Shown: positions 38,476 through 49,125 of the stretch, piece after piece
How the letters are laid out: every line of letters begins with the position of its first letter
Position numbering within the stretch: the stretch's first letter is position 1
NCBI GenBank assembly: GCA_016859345.1
Contig: CM029131.1
Location: 10,510,533 to 10,574,532 of the forward strand
Origin: Istiophorus platypterus
Taxonomy: Eukaryota; Chordata; Actinopteri; Istiophoriformes; Istiophoridae
Direction: 5' to 3'
DNA: 64,000 nucleotides
Position numbers and translations under genes: made by a program
Notes under the pieces: generated by a model
Told to the model about the DNA's origin: nothing
The model's input: only the letters and a program-made list of their open reading frames with translations
The model's database searches: none

Positions 38476-41400
38476 ATGGTGTGTACAGAATTGTGTTTTG
38501 GACCTTTTTGGGGGCGGGGGCGTTTCCGATGGAGTTACTTCTTTTTCTTTTTTTTTTCCAGCCAGGGGTTTATTCCTTGTGGCATGGGTTTGGATACCAT
38601 CTTTGCAAAATAAGCCCAAAATTGGAACTTTATTGGCATCACCGAAATCATGCTAGGGAGGAGTAACTGAGACGGGCATTTTCTGATACTGCTCTGAAAA
38701 GCGAGTCTTGATAAATTGTGAAAAAATTCACTTCGATGAAGATTTCAAAGTTGAGAGATTCCTGGGGCCCAGGACCCTTACTCTGAAATACATCCACAGT
38801 TCTATCCTTAATGTCATTGTAGTCTTTTATAAAAAATACAAAGAACCTGTTTTATAATCTCACCATCCATCTCATGTATTTAGTGCAGTTTTGGGCATCA
38901 ATTAGTTCTTAGACCGAGCGCTTTGACATAAACTGGATTTCATCTGTGCCATTTCTACACATAAACCATTTATTCTAATTACTTTCTCTATGTTTTGTGT
39001 GTTGGTGTATCCGTGTGCCTCTTTGTGTGTGAATATGTGCGTTTTGTCTACGTGACAGACCGAGTTCACACCGGACCAGATTGAGGGTAAGTGGAGAAAC
39101 GGCGAGATTCATCCCCGTCCTTTACAAATTAGCCTGGCGTGTGAAAAAGCAGTCGCGGTAATCCTGCCCCCTCATCATCTTGCAGAGTGTCATTCACTCG
39201 CAGCACTACCAGCAGGAGAGAGAGTATGTCCTCTGGTTCACCATCCAAAAAAAAAATTTAATAGCGAGGAATTTTTCTTTACCAATTGTCACACCGAACA
39301 AACTGCCAGAGTAGCTGCGGGGTGGGGGGGTTACCAAGGTTGAACCTTTAGCTCAAATTAACCGCTAAAAGGTGGAGGCAGGGATGGAGAAGGTCCCAGA
39401 TTGAGGACCACCACGGGGCGTGCCATTCCAAGGACTTGTCCAGTTGTCGAGGGGGATCTGAGATATGTCTATTCTAAGCCGACCTAGTCCTGTCTTGCAA
39501 GCCACAGTAGAGGTGTTAATCCCCAGGCCAAGGTTCAAGATGCGGGTCCGGCAGCATCCTCTTACACAAGGAATCCAAGCTGTGCCCCCCCCCCACCCCC
39601 AGCACCATCCCACAATTGTTCACTGCTGAAAGACGTGTCCTCTATAAACATGCTCTGTGTTTGTTGGAAGGAATTCGCTCAATCGAAACATTTCGGTTCC
39701 TTTTATCCCCCTTTCTGTTTATCGAAGTCAAGTAATATGTTCATCAAAAAGTAATATAATGTCACGTTTCTCAATTGGGCTTCAGAGCTCATTTGGGTTT
39801 GTTTTTTTTTTAATAGATCTTCAATTGGCAATTCGGTATTATTTTTGCACCCAAAAAATAAAAAGTTCTTATTCTACACATTCTGGTACATTCATGCCAC
39901 ATGCCTAGCATTAGGTTGGTTGTGAGTGGATTACATGCAGGCCATGCAAAACAAGGTGTTGATTACGACGCAGTCAGCATTCTTGTGTTTAACTTGAGCA
40001 GGGCCGGGGGGCCATGCCTCTATATGGTCTGGGTTATTCTGTCAGGGTGTATCAGTTTGCTCCCCATGTCGCCCCCCAAATGCTTCCCAAATGCAACTTG
40101 AGGCAGGAATGGAGATGAGTGGGTGGGTGGGTTCGTACAGCTGTCCTCAGCTTCTGCTGTTTTGAGACCACATAAGAGCATTAATCTGTCAAAAAGGACA
40201 CTTTGAGTCCACTTCCTGGTAGGATTCATAGAAATAGCTAACCTTTGTTCGGACCCCAGTCGGTACTTTCGTCTTCTGCGCGTTGATGCAGCTGTCGCTC
40301 CAAATTAGCCGAGAACAATGACAGAAGTATGCGGCTTCTACTGTCTTTGATCCTCCGACACACTGTGACACCACATAGCTGCCATGGCTGACTAAGAACC
40401 CTCTAATAGAAAGGATGGAAAATCTAAAGGGGATGGATCTAATGGACGGCAAAAAGAGAATTTCACTAGCACTGATGTCGCCCCAGACGTATGAAATATA
40501 ACGTTTTGATTGCAACATAAAAGGGGTCTTTTCACGTCCTATAGCCTCGACAAATTATCTTTTGCCTTTTGATCAAGTCTTGGTCCAAAAGCGCCTTATG
40601 TTACCATGAGCCCACAGATCTGAGTGCTTAGCCCTTCAAGGGTTGTGAGTGCTGTAACTGAGGACATCAAATGACTGAGTCATAAAACCATGTTTAGTTT
40701 TTGGTTTTCTTTGTGACTTTTGACCGAATCGTGTCAGTCTTTAGTAACTTAAATTTCTCTCGTCTCTTTCTCTCTCTCTCCCCTGTTGGCCAGACTTCAA
40801 GGAGGCTTTCGGTCTCTTCGACAGAATTGGTGACAACCAGGTGGCCTACAACCAGGTGGCCGACATCATGCGCGCTCTGGGCCAGAACCCCACCAACAAG
40901 GACGTCAACCACATCCTGGGCAACCCAAGCGCCGAAGGTGAGGAAGCTAAAAAACACAATACAACAGTTGCACGAGACGCGTTAGAAAGAGATCTCGCAA
41001 CGATCCCTATCGAATCCCTATCGCAACCAGATCAACCAGATCAGCAAACCCCGCAATTGTAGTAAATAGAGAACCAATTACTTCGGTTGTTGATCATTTA
41101 CATTTGTACGAAAAAAAAGTGGCATTTCTTCTTTTAAAAGTCATATAGCGTCAGATTAAGCTAAAAATTAAGCGTGTTGTCAACATCTGGTCAAAGTGGC
41201 CTTTCTGTGACCCATAAACCCAAAACATAGAAAAGGTAGTCTGCGATTTCTTTTTTGACTTGAAAGCGGGTGTAGTTAAGACACGTGATTTTATTCATTG
41301 TTTTAATAAATCAACAGACATGGCCAACAAGAGGCTCAACTTCGACGCTTTCCTGCCCATGCTGAAGCAGGCGGAGGCCCTGCAGAAGGGAACCTACGAC

Positions 41401-41844
41401 GACTACGTTGAGGGTCTGCGCGTCTTTGACAAGGAGGGCAACGGCACTGTCATGGGCGCTGAGCTGCGCATCGTGCTGTCCACCCTGGGTGAGTCGCGAT
41501 CCCGTGCTGCCCGTAAATATAGAGGCGCACAAATATAGTTCGCCTCGGTGCGCACGTTGTGCAAAAGCATGCGCGTGAAAGCGGAGAGTGCGGTTCCTGA
41601 CACGGATGCTTGTGCGACCGCAGGAGAGAAGATGAGCGAGCCCGAGATCGAAGCCCTCATGGCCGGCCAGGAGGACGAGAACGGCAGTGTGCACTATGAG
41701 GGTAGGCTCTAGTTTCCAAAGATGCTTTTCTCTCTTAGGTTTTGACCTTTTTTTTTTTTGTTATAAATATATGATGCCAAAGATTTGAACATATGGGTTT
41801 TTTGTCTTCCTCCAGCTTTTGTCAAGCACATCATGTCTGTGTAA
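38476..41844 (+). CDS. mylz3: Fast skeletal myosin alkali (essential) light chain, MLC3 type
   Basis: Six coding exons: 38476-38478 (ATG only), 39059-39086, 40794-40937, 41318-41488, 41624-41701, 41816-41844. All introns are GT-AG and phases agree, giving 150 residues. The protein starts MTEFTPDQIEDFKEAF and ends FVKHIMSV, both diagnostic of fish MLC3/alkali light chains. It is built of EF-hand repeats. The loop at residues 96-107 (DKEGNGTVMGAE) keeps D/E/N/E positions, while the first loop near residue 20 has lost most calcium ligands, as is usual in essential light chains. It binds the lever arm of fast myosin heavy chain in the sarcomere. It lacks the long Ala-Pro actin-binding N-terminus of MLC1f. 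In mammals one MYL1 gene makes both isoforms; in fish MLC1 and MLC3 are described as separate genes, and this locus fits the MLC3 kind. Its place between lancl1 and acadl matches mammalian MYL1, so the symbol myl1 may also be used. Confidence 0.94.
39087..40793 (+). other. mylz3: Second intron of the myosin light chain gene
   Basis: At 1.7 kb this is the longest intron of the gene. It has a C/G homopolymer patch near 39590, a few T runs, and unique sequence of no recognisable identity around 39900-40560. No alternative first exon with a good coding frame was found. Confidence 0.5.
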
Positions 41845-42345
41845 GAGGCCAGCAGTAGGAGTGCTGACCAAGCTGTAGCTTGCCTACAGACAGCCCAACA
41901 GTGTTCAGGACATCTACACTGTTTCAAAGACCAACTAAGGAAAGACAAGGACTATGTACAAGGGATGTTGAAGCGAAACCCATCTTGTTGTTTATTTTGT
42001 TTTCCTTTACACTTCGTCTCCAACCCTCCCGTCTCGGGACACCGCCGCCACCTCTCCGTTGTAGACCCCCATCACCTGGCCTCTACTCCCCCCCCCGGGG
42101 CGCGTCTCCACTCTCCGCATGGGGTGAGGAACGGGGGAGAAGGGGTGACCACTCATCAAGTGAGGGTAGATCCCTCCCGTCCCACCGCCACCTCATTCAG
42201 TCACGCCACCACTGGCCCAGCTATGCCAAAGGTGCTGGAGAAATGGGCGTGGATCGACCGCCAACAAGTCACCCACTTCCCAGAAAAGTTGTATTTATAT
42301 TCACTCTGTTCATTTCAGAATAAACTTTTCCAACGTACATCCCAT
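41845..42345 (+). other. mylz3: 3' UTR of the myosin light chain gene
   Basis: Runs from the TAA stop to just past AATAAA at 42319-42324. It is C-rich in its second half. Confidence 0.7.
42319..42324 (+). promoter_or_regulatory. mylz3: Polyadenylation signal of the myosin light chain gene
   Basis: Canonical AATAAA, about 475 bases after the stop codon. No better signal lies between. Confidence 0.75.
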
Positions 42346-42440
42346 CTAGGCTGATTCTTGATCTTTCATTGACCACATATGCCTGCAGACATGCTGTCGT
42401 TTAGGGCAACAATACACAGCAGATGTCACAATTAAAGCAA

Positions 42441-42625
42441 GACCGTATAACTTCTGAAAGACAAAGTAGCACAGTGAGTTTCTCAACAAAAAGTTGAATT
42501 CATAAGCATTAAAACACATTCATTACATTCAGAGGTTTTGCTTCTTCTACAGCCTTATTTGGTCTGGTTTGACCTTTAGCTTTTGGTGCCTGTTGTTAGC
42601 TAATATTAGCAAACTTTAGAAAGAT
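42441..42625 (+). repeat. Teleost interspersed repeat, copy 1 (CTTCTGAAAGA family)
   Basis: The segment reads CTTCTGAAAGACAAAGTAGC, then TCAACAAAAAGTTG, CATTACATTCAGAGG, TCTGGTTTGACC and TTAGCTAATATTAGC. A second diverged copy in the same orientation lies at 48345-48483. It matches a repeat phrase I recognise from other fish genomes. Confidence 0.6.
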
Positions 42626-43778
42626 ACTTACTTAGGTGGATACTTTAAATAAACTGCCTAGTTTGTCTCTCTCTTCAAACTTTTGCTACTGTTAAGCTGT
42701 ATTGTATTATTTTATAATTCCATAATTGTAGCCAAGATGGCTGCACTCATGCAAAATAACATAGGGCAGCAATGAGGTGTGAAATTAAGTTGTTGGGATA
42801 AGACTTCAGAAAGGTGAAATATCCTATTAAACTATGTCTATGAAGATTACAAATAAAAATAAAGAAAAGCAAAAAAATAATAAAACATTATCCCTTAATG
42901 TTACTTTCTGTGTTTAATGATTTGATTAGCACTTTTTAAAAAAAAATCTGATTTGCTAACTTTAAGGTTTGTTTTGAATCTGAATACATTTCAGATTGTA
43001 GATGATTTTATCTGTTAGGGCATATATCAAGACATTAGGCAAACACGACCTAAACCCACATTAAGGCGTATAAGAAAATGACAGTTAAATGTTAAACAGC
43101 CATTACTACTATACATAATGCCAAAATAGATTAAAGTTAAGGCAGAACGAAAAGTAAAAAGACAAGATTTACAGTGCAAAGGGGAGAATTTAAGACACAC
43201 ACTGGTGCTTTTTGCATCCTTTTGAAGCACATGGAAGGATTCGACTAGGAAATACAATTTTTGGTTCCGTTTTTTGAAATTTTTAATCTTATTTTCTACT
43301 GTATTTCCATATTTAACTTACCTGTGGTCTTGTGGAGTAAATGCAGTAGCAGAAGACTAATGCATCCTGGGACGGACAAGTCTCAAGCTAGGGAGATCCT
43401 GCCCCCTGGTGGTGAACTGAGAGTAGACAGCATTTTATTATCCAGCAAATGATATTACTTATAAAAGAAGAACAGCCAAGGTTTTCACATATGAAGTGAA
43501 ATAAAATATGTATATAAGAAATTAAGGTTAGAGATCCTTTCTATTTCTATTGCTATTAAATTTTCTAGTGTGTTGCATATTAGAGTAAAGATCAAAATAT
43601 CTCATTTAGCATCAATAAAATAGAAATGTATCTTTTCACCAAACATATTACTGTTTCTATTCATATGCTGATGTGTTATGTCTAATGTCTCTTGTTTCTC
43701 TTCGAAAGGACAAAAACAATTGTGCTGCTCAGTGCATGGTATTAACTATTCTTTTTTAATGTATTGATATACTGTATG
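42626..43778. other. Intergenic region before acadl
   Basis: AT-rich, no credible coding frame and no clear regulatory motif. It ends in a TAC trinucleotide repeat. Confidence 0.4.
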
Positions 43779-43806
43779 TACTACTACTACTACTACTACT
43801 ACTACT
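43779..43806. repeat. (TAC)n microsatellite
   Basis: About nine near-perfect TAC/ACT units, immediately upstream of the CpG-rich acadl promoter block. Confidence 0.9.
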
Positions 43807-43824
43807 GCTGTAACTCTACTCCTA

Positions 43825-44340
43825 TTCCTGCAGCGACCTGTGAGCGCCAGACTTGGAGCAGAGATCCTCCGCAGGAACTCAGCAGAAGAAGAAGCCTCTG
43901 CGGGGAGGAAGCCGCGCGGCCGGAGGTCTCCCTCTGCCCCCGTTTTCACGGACAGAAACGTTCCGACCCTGTCGTGCGGGGAATCTCCCGTGAATCAACG
44001 CGTCCGGCCTCGTCTCGGAGACGCGTTTCTAGTGAATTAGACACGAGTGAGAAGGAGCGTGTCGCCGAACAGAACCGCAGAACCGGGTCGTGGCAGGTCT
44101 TTACCACGGCACACGGAGCGGCGGCGACGGGGAGCGGCAGGTCGGCCGCGGAGTGGCACGTCTCTCCTTAGGATGCCGCCCTAGACGATCTTCGTCCAGC
44201 TAAAATCGCTGCACCGCGTCCGTTCGTTTCGTATTTTGCGGGTAAAACATGTTAAAACCTTGTTTCAGGGGCCTGAGAAACGTCGTGGGACGAGGACAGA
44301 CGCTGTCTGCGGCCACTGCAAGGTACAAATATATAACCTG
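43825..44340 (+). promoter_or_regulatory. acadl: CpG-rich promoter and 5' UTR region of acadl
   Basis: CpG-dense DNA between AT-rich flanks that contains the first coding exon at its 3' end. It has no TATA box. A minimal upstream frame (ATG CCG CCC TAG, 44173-44184) would lie in the leader if transcription starts upstream of it. The start site cannot be placed. Confidence 0.6.
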
Positions 44341-47300
44341 AATAAACCGATGTCTTCTGGAAGTATCTCTCTTTTTAGATTAACAAAAAAAATCCCATCA
44401 AAAACAGCTACGAGAAATATCTGCAACGTTTCCGCACAGTTTGATGACTTGGTTCCACATCCTGTGATATTAGTTTAGTTTTTGCAAAACACTTTGAAAG
44501 TATTAACGTTGTTTTTTTCCGGAGTGTAAAGGTAGAAGTGAGTCACCACGACCTTTGACACACTTATTGTGACCAGTCACCTGCAGGTTAAATGCGGAGG
44601 AGATTTACTCTGAAAATCCAAGGTGGCCAAATGAAATGTCCATTTTTTAAAAAATACAACAGAAAAGTAAAAGTACACAAGTTTAGCAGTTTTTAGTGGA
44701 AGTATTTCATATGCAGTATCAGAGTATGTTGTCTACATGAGCCGTATTTATATTATTTATCTGTATTATCCTTGTATAATTAATATAAATTGAACTCCTT
44801 GCCTCTCATCTTAAAGCAGAGTTGATTACTCGATTGATCGATTGATCAATTAGTCAAAAGGGAAAAATAGGTTGATTAGGATATTAAGTATTAACCATTA
44901 TAGTTTCCAGCTTAGGATTTCCTGCTTTTCCTTGTCTTTTATAATAATAAATTATTTGTATATACATGTATATGTGTATATATATGTATATGTATATATA
45001 TGTATATGTGTATATATATATATGTATATATATACATACATAAAGTATATATATAAGTATATAAGTTTGCTTTTTTTTTACTAATGGAATAAATTGTAAT
45101 AAAAAATAATTGGATTTCTTTGGTGATTTTTTTTTCCCATTTCGTCATAATGATTAATGGACCAAATGATTAATTGATTAATTGAGATAAAAATAAACAT
45201 AACCATCAATTAATAAGAATAATTGTTAGTTTCAGCCCGTCCCAATCAATAATCCCCAGCTGCTTCATCCAGGGGAAACTATTTATCATTGGTTTGTCAA
45301 AATCAGCCATTTTTACCTTTACAGCTGATCACAGGTTGAATTTCTGTAATTCCTCCCAGACTACAGCATGGTCAGGCTCAGCAGCACAGGCGGTCCGTCT
45401 CCTCCACCCGTCCAGAGACCGCCAGCAGCAAGACCCTGATGGACATCGGGACCCGCCGGATCTTCAACGAGGACCACGATCTCTTCAGACAGAACGTCCG
45501 GCGCTTCTTCCAGGAGGAAGTGGTTCCGCACCACAAGGAGTAGGTGTATGCACGGGTGGATTTTTAAGGGGCCTGACAGGCCCAGAACCTGGGTTTGAAG
45601 TGACTGTAATCATTTGTTGTTGGAAAGTCGGTCATATTGAGGGACACAACATGAGATGCAAAATGAGAAACAACCACTAAAGTAGATGTAAAACCACCAC
45701 AAAGAGGCTCAAAATGACCACAGAGAGACATAAACTGACCACGGACAGATGTTAAATGAACTCAAATTGATGCACAGCACCTACAAAGGGGTGTAAAATG
45801 TCCTTGGAGAGAGAGAAAAGAAAAACAAAATCATAAAGGTCGACCTTCATTTTCCGCCTTTCCCTGCCTCGCTACGATCCCTTTCCCTGTTTCCAGGTGG
45901 GAGAAGGCGGGTCAGGTCAGCAGGGAGGTGTGGGAGAAGGCTGGAGAGCAAGGACTGCTGGGAGTAATGATACCAGAGGAGCATGGCGGCATTGGAGGAG
46001 ACCTGTTCTCTGCAGCTGTCACATGGGAGGAGCAGTGAGTTTTCCTTAAAACCAGAAGCATAATTATCTGTAATCAGACACTATTTTTTTTTTAAAGATA
46101 ATTTCTTTTGTCCTCCAGGATGTACTCCAACTGCTCAGGCCCGGGTTTCGCCTTGCACTCCGACATCGTCATGCCCTACATCGTCAACTACGGTACGAGG
46201 GAGCAGATTGAACGCTTCATCCCCAAGATGACCGCTGGGGAATGCATCAGTGCTATTGCTATGACCGAACCAGGAGCAGGCAGGTCAGGACTCAGGCGTA
46301 GATATGACACCAGAGAAACCAGCATGTGGTGTAGCTTTGATGACTCATCCCTGTTTTTTTGTTTTTGTCAGTGACCTTCAGGGCGTGAGGACGTACGCCA
46401 AGAGAGACGGCAGCGACTGGATCCTCAACGGCAACAAGGTGCTGAGCTGAAAAAGCAAAAACAAATAAAGTTGTCTCATTGCACCTCGTCATCAACTTCA
46501 ATCTTTTTTTTTTACATCGCTCACGTCTCCAGGTGTTTATCACAAACGGCTGGATGGCCGACCTGGTGGTGGTGGTGACTGTCACCAACCGTGAGGCGAA
46601 GACGGCGGCACACGGCATCAGTCTGTTCCTGGTGGAGAACGGCATGAAGGGCTTCCAGAAAGGGCGCAAGTTGGAGAAGATTGGTCTGAAGGCCCAGGTA
46701 CTGGCGCTCAGGGGCTGGGAACCATTGCACTCAGTCTTCTACCGTCCTACTGAAGGTCATGCTAATGTCTGATGTCAGGGCACTAATTCTGGTCCTCTCA
46801 CCACTGTTTCTCCGTCTTTCAAAGGACACAGCTGAACTGTTTTTTGAGGATGTGCGGCTCCCAGCTGACGCCCTCCTGGGTGAACTCAACAAGGGATTCA
46901 TCTACCTGATGAAAGAGCTGCCTCAGGTGAGAGGAACATGGGGAAAATGTGGAATGTCTTTACTAAAAGAGGCATAAAAAGACATATATGTCCATAAATT
47001 CACTTAGAAATCACACGAGCAGAGAAGGACGTGCCTTAAAACTCCTGAAATTGACCGTGGATCCTTTTATTTTTAAATTTATATCGTTAACCAAATAATC
47101 CAGTGATAGTTGGCTGTACATCTATGGGTTAACCGCAAAAAAACACTGCTAATGGCAAATTCGGCAAACATTTAATATACAAATTTGCAATCTGAGGGCT
47201 CTCTCAATTTCTGAAGAAGCCCCACAGTGTATCCACAGAAACCGCTGCTTTATTACCTGCTCTATTTTAATCTAGTAATCTCTCTTTGTGTGCCTTTGTT

Positions 47301-48160
47301 TTAAAGTGTTTAGTTAGTTTGTTGTACCTTCACACAAGTTACTCTGACGTTGACGTTACCAGTTATAGTTTCGGTTGAAATGTGTTAATCCTGTTTTCGT
47401 CTTGTGGAACAGGAGCGTCTGCTGATTGCCGACATGGCCATAGCGAGCTGTGAGTTCATGTTCGAGGAGACCAGGAACTATGTGTTGCAGAGGAAGGCTT
47501 TCGGCAAGACCATCGCCCACCTGCAGGTCTGGGTTCTTGAGTGTTCTCCTTGTTCTTGAACTCGTGTAATGTGCTGCTTCTAGCAGAGACTGAGTAAATA
47601 TCATTATTGTTGTCTAATTTTACTCCACAGACTGTGCAACACAAGCTGGCGGAGCTGAAAACTGAGATCTGTGTGGGCCGAGCCTTCGTCGACAACTGCC
47701 TCCAGCTCCATGCCGAGAAACGCCTAGATCCCGCCACGGCTTCGATGGCCAAGTTTTGGTGAGAATGTGGCGTTTTGTTTTCCTTTGTTTTTTGGTTTCT
47801 TTAACCAGCTTCTCTGAAAAAACCAGGCCATGTTGCTGCCATATGCTGATGTCGCTGTCCTTTGTCCTTTATCCAGGGCGTCTGACCTCCAGAACAAAGT
47901 GGCCACTCAGTGCCTGCAGCTCCACGGAGGCTGGGGCTACATGTGGGAATATCCCATCGCCAAGTAAGAGTCACAAAATCGGCGTGACGAGGAAGGTTGT
48001 TTGTTTTAGTTTAGTTTTTTTTTTTATCCATTCCAAGTTGCTGAATTTGTCTCTCCGTTTTTCTAGGGCGTTTGTTGACTCCCGTATTCAGCCCATTTAC
48101 GGAGGCACCAACGAGATCATGAAGGAGCTTATCGCTCGCAGCATTGTCAGCCAGAAGTGA
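44249..48160 (+). CDS. acadl: Mitochondrial long-chain acyl-CoA dehydrogenase
   Basis: Eleven coding exons: 44249-44322, 45360-45539, 45897-46034, 46119-46283, 46372-46438, 46533-46697, 46825-46926, 47413-47526, 47631-47758, 47877-47963, 48067-48160. All are GT-AG with matching phases; 437 residues (human 430). The protein is an FAD-dependent matrix enzyme that puts a trans-2 double bond into long-chain acyl-CoA and passes electrons to ETF. The N-terminus MLKPCFRGLRNVVGRG is Arg-rich, lacks acidic residues and fits a mitochondrial targeting peptide. Acyl-CoA dehydrogenase signature 1 is at residues 178-190 (AMTEPGAGSDLQG) and signature 2 at 392-411 (starts QLHGGWGYMWEY). Glu298 in QERLLIAD corresponds to the catalytic base at human position 291, the placement typical of LCAD and isovaleryl-CoA dehydrogenase. 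The donor of exon 2 is GTAGGT at 45540; reading one base set further would give an in-frame stop. Close identity through WEKAGQVSREVWEKAG and YSNCSGPGF excludes ACADM, ACADS and ACADVL. Confidence 0.97.
44822..44872 (+). repeat. ATTAATCG-family repeat fragment, left part
   Basis: Contains GATTACTCGATTGATCGATT and ATCAATTAGTCAAAAG, the terminal-type sequence of the family also seen at 29670-29910. Confidence 0.5.
44957..45064. repeat. (TATG/TA)n microsatellite in acadl intron 1
   Basis: About 105 bases of alternating TA and TG dinucleotides with short interruptions. Confidence 0.95.
45147..45235 (+). repeat. ATTAATCG-family repeat fragment, right part
   Basis: Contains ATGATTAATGGACC, GATTAATTGATTAATTGAG and TTAGTTTCAGCCC, matching the end of the same repeat family. 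Confidence 0.5.
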
Positions 48161-48344
48161 GAAATGTGGAGGTTCGAACGGTGTGGGAGCACCAGGGAAA
48201 GGGGGGCTGGTGTGCACCTTTTTTTTTTTCTTTAAATTAAATTTGGCACTCTGTTTGGTGAAAGTTTTAAATGGTCACGAACAACAGAATGTGGTCGAAT
48301 CAGGCCTTAAAATCTACAAATCATTCAGTAGATTCGGGCGAAGC

Positions 48345-48483
48345 TATGTAACTTCTGAAAGAAGAAACATCACCTCGTTCTTCATATGAAAAGTCACATT
48401 TGTTGGCAATGAAATGCACTTTATCTCAACTCAGTACATTCAGGGCTTTGGCAACTACAACTGTACCTGCTCTGGTTTGACCA
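48345..48483 (+). repeat. Teleost interspersed repeat, copy 2 (CTTCTGAAAGA family), in acadl 3' UTR
   Basis: Shares CTTCTGAAAGA, TACATTCAGGGCTTTGGCAAC and CTCTGGTTTGACC in the same order and orientation as 42441-42625, with many differences and a gap. Confidence 0.5.
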
Positions 48484-49096
48484 GTTACTTATAATAATAA
48501 TATATCAGCAAACATTTGATATCACTATGTGACTGACACTTCTGAGTCTGTTCTTTGCAAATGACTGACATCTAAGTTTCAACATGTTGATTTGATGTGT
48601 TGTTGTCGTACATATATAGTTTAGCTGCTTTACAGATGGAAAAACTTTGAAAAAGTTTAATAATGAGATAAGAGTGAAGAGGAGATAACGTCCAGGCCGT
48701 CAGTTTTTTATCAGTGACGCATATGGCCATAGGTTGTAGGGTTGATTGACGGAGCATTCAAGGCTTCATTAACCTTAATAAGATTTGAATGACATTTTGA
48801 TAACTTTTTAAAAAACCATGACCTATTTTTAAATCTTTTTCTAAACCTTCTGTTGTCTATATGTTGCATTTAAATATATTTGGTTCCAGCTGAAATGAAC
48901 TGAAAATGAATTTGTGCCTTAGGTTGCTTGCGTCCACAGTGCGTAGCGACGGAAGAGGTTATAGCTGATTTATCTATCAGATGTTTGCGCCTATTTTGTC
49001 AACACTGAAAGTGGCTTCACACTGTCTTTGACTCTTCATTAAATGAAATGAGCGACATTATATTTTACGGTATGGTGATGTTCAGAATTGAGAGAA

Positions 49097-49102
49097 AATA
49101 AA
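49097..49102 (+). promoter_or_regulatory. acadl: Likely polyadenylation signal of acadl
   Basis: AATAAA about 940 bases after the stop, followed by T-rich sequence. A later AATAAA near 49196 is an alternative. Confidence 0.5.
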
Positions 49103-49125
49103 ATGGACGCTTTCTCCGTCCCTGA

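Larger units (their letters stand above)
44323..45359 (+). other. acadl: First intron of acadl, with an interspersed repeat and TA microsatellite
   Basis: AT-rich intron. Its middle (44822-45240) looks like one ATTAATCG-family repeat split by a TA/TG microsatellite. The rest has no recognised content. Confidence 0.6.
48161..49125 (+). other. acadl: acadl 3' UTR
   Basis: Runs from the TGA stop to the AATAAA at 49097-49102. A second possible signal lies near 49196. An interspersed repeat copy (48345-48483) is inside it. The end point is inferred. Confidence 0.5.

Noticed and set aside
38390..38656. 88-codon plus-strand frame at the mylz3 promoter
   Set aside because: It crosses the predicted first splice donor and has no resemblance to MLC1f or any other family.
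43764..44171. 135-codon plus-strand frame before acadl
   Set aside because: Starts with Tyr repeats from the TAC microsatellite and crosses the CpG promoter block; it does not join acadl in frame.
45294..45680. 128-codon plus-strand frame over acadl exon 2
   Set aside because: Reads the exon in the wrong frame; the correct frame gives MDIGTRRIFNEDH and splices at both ends.
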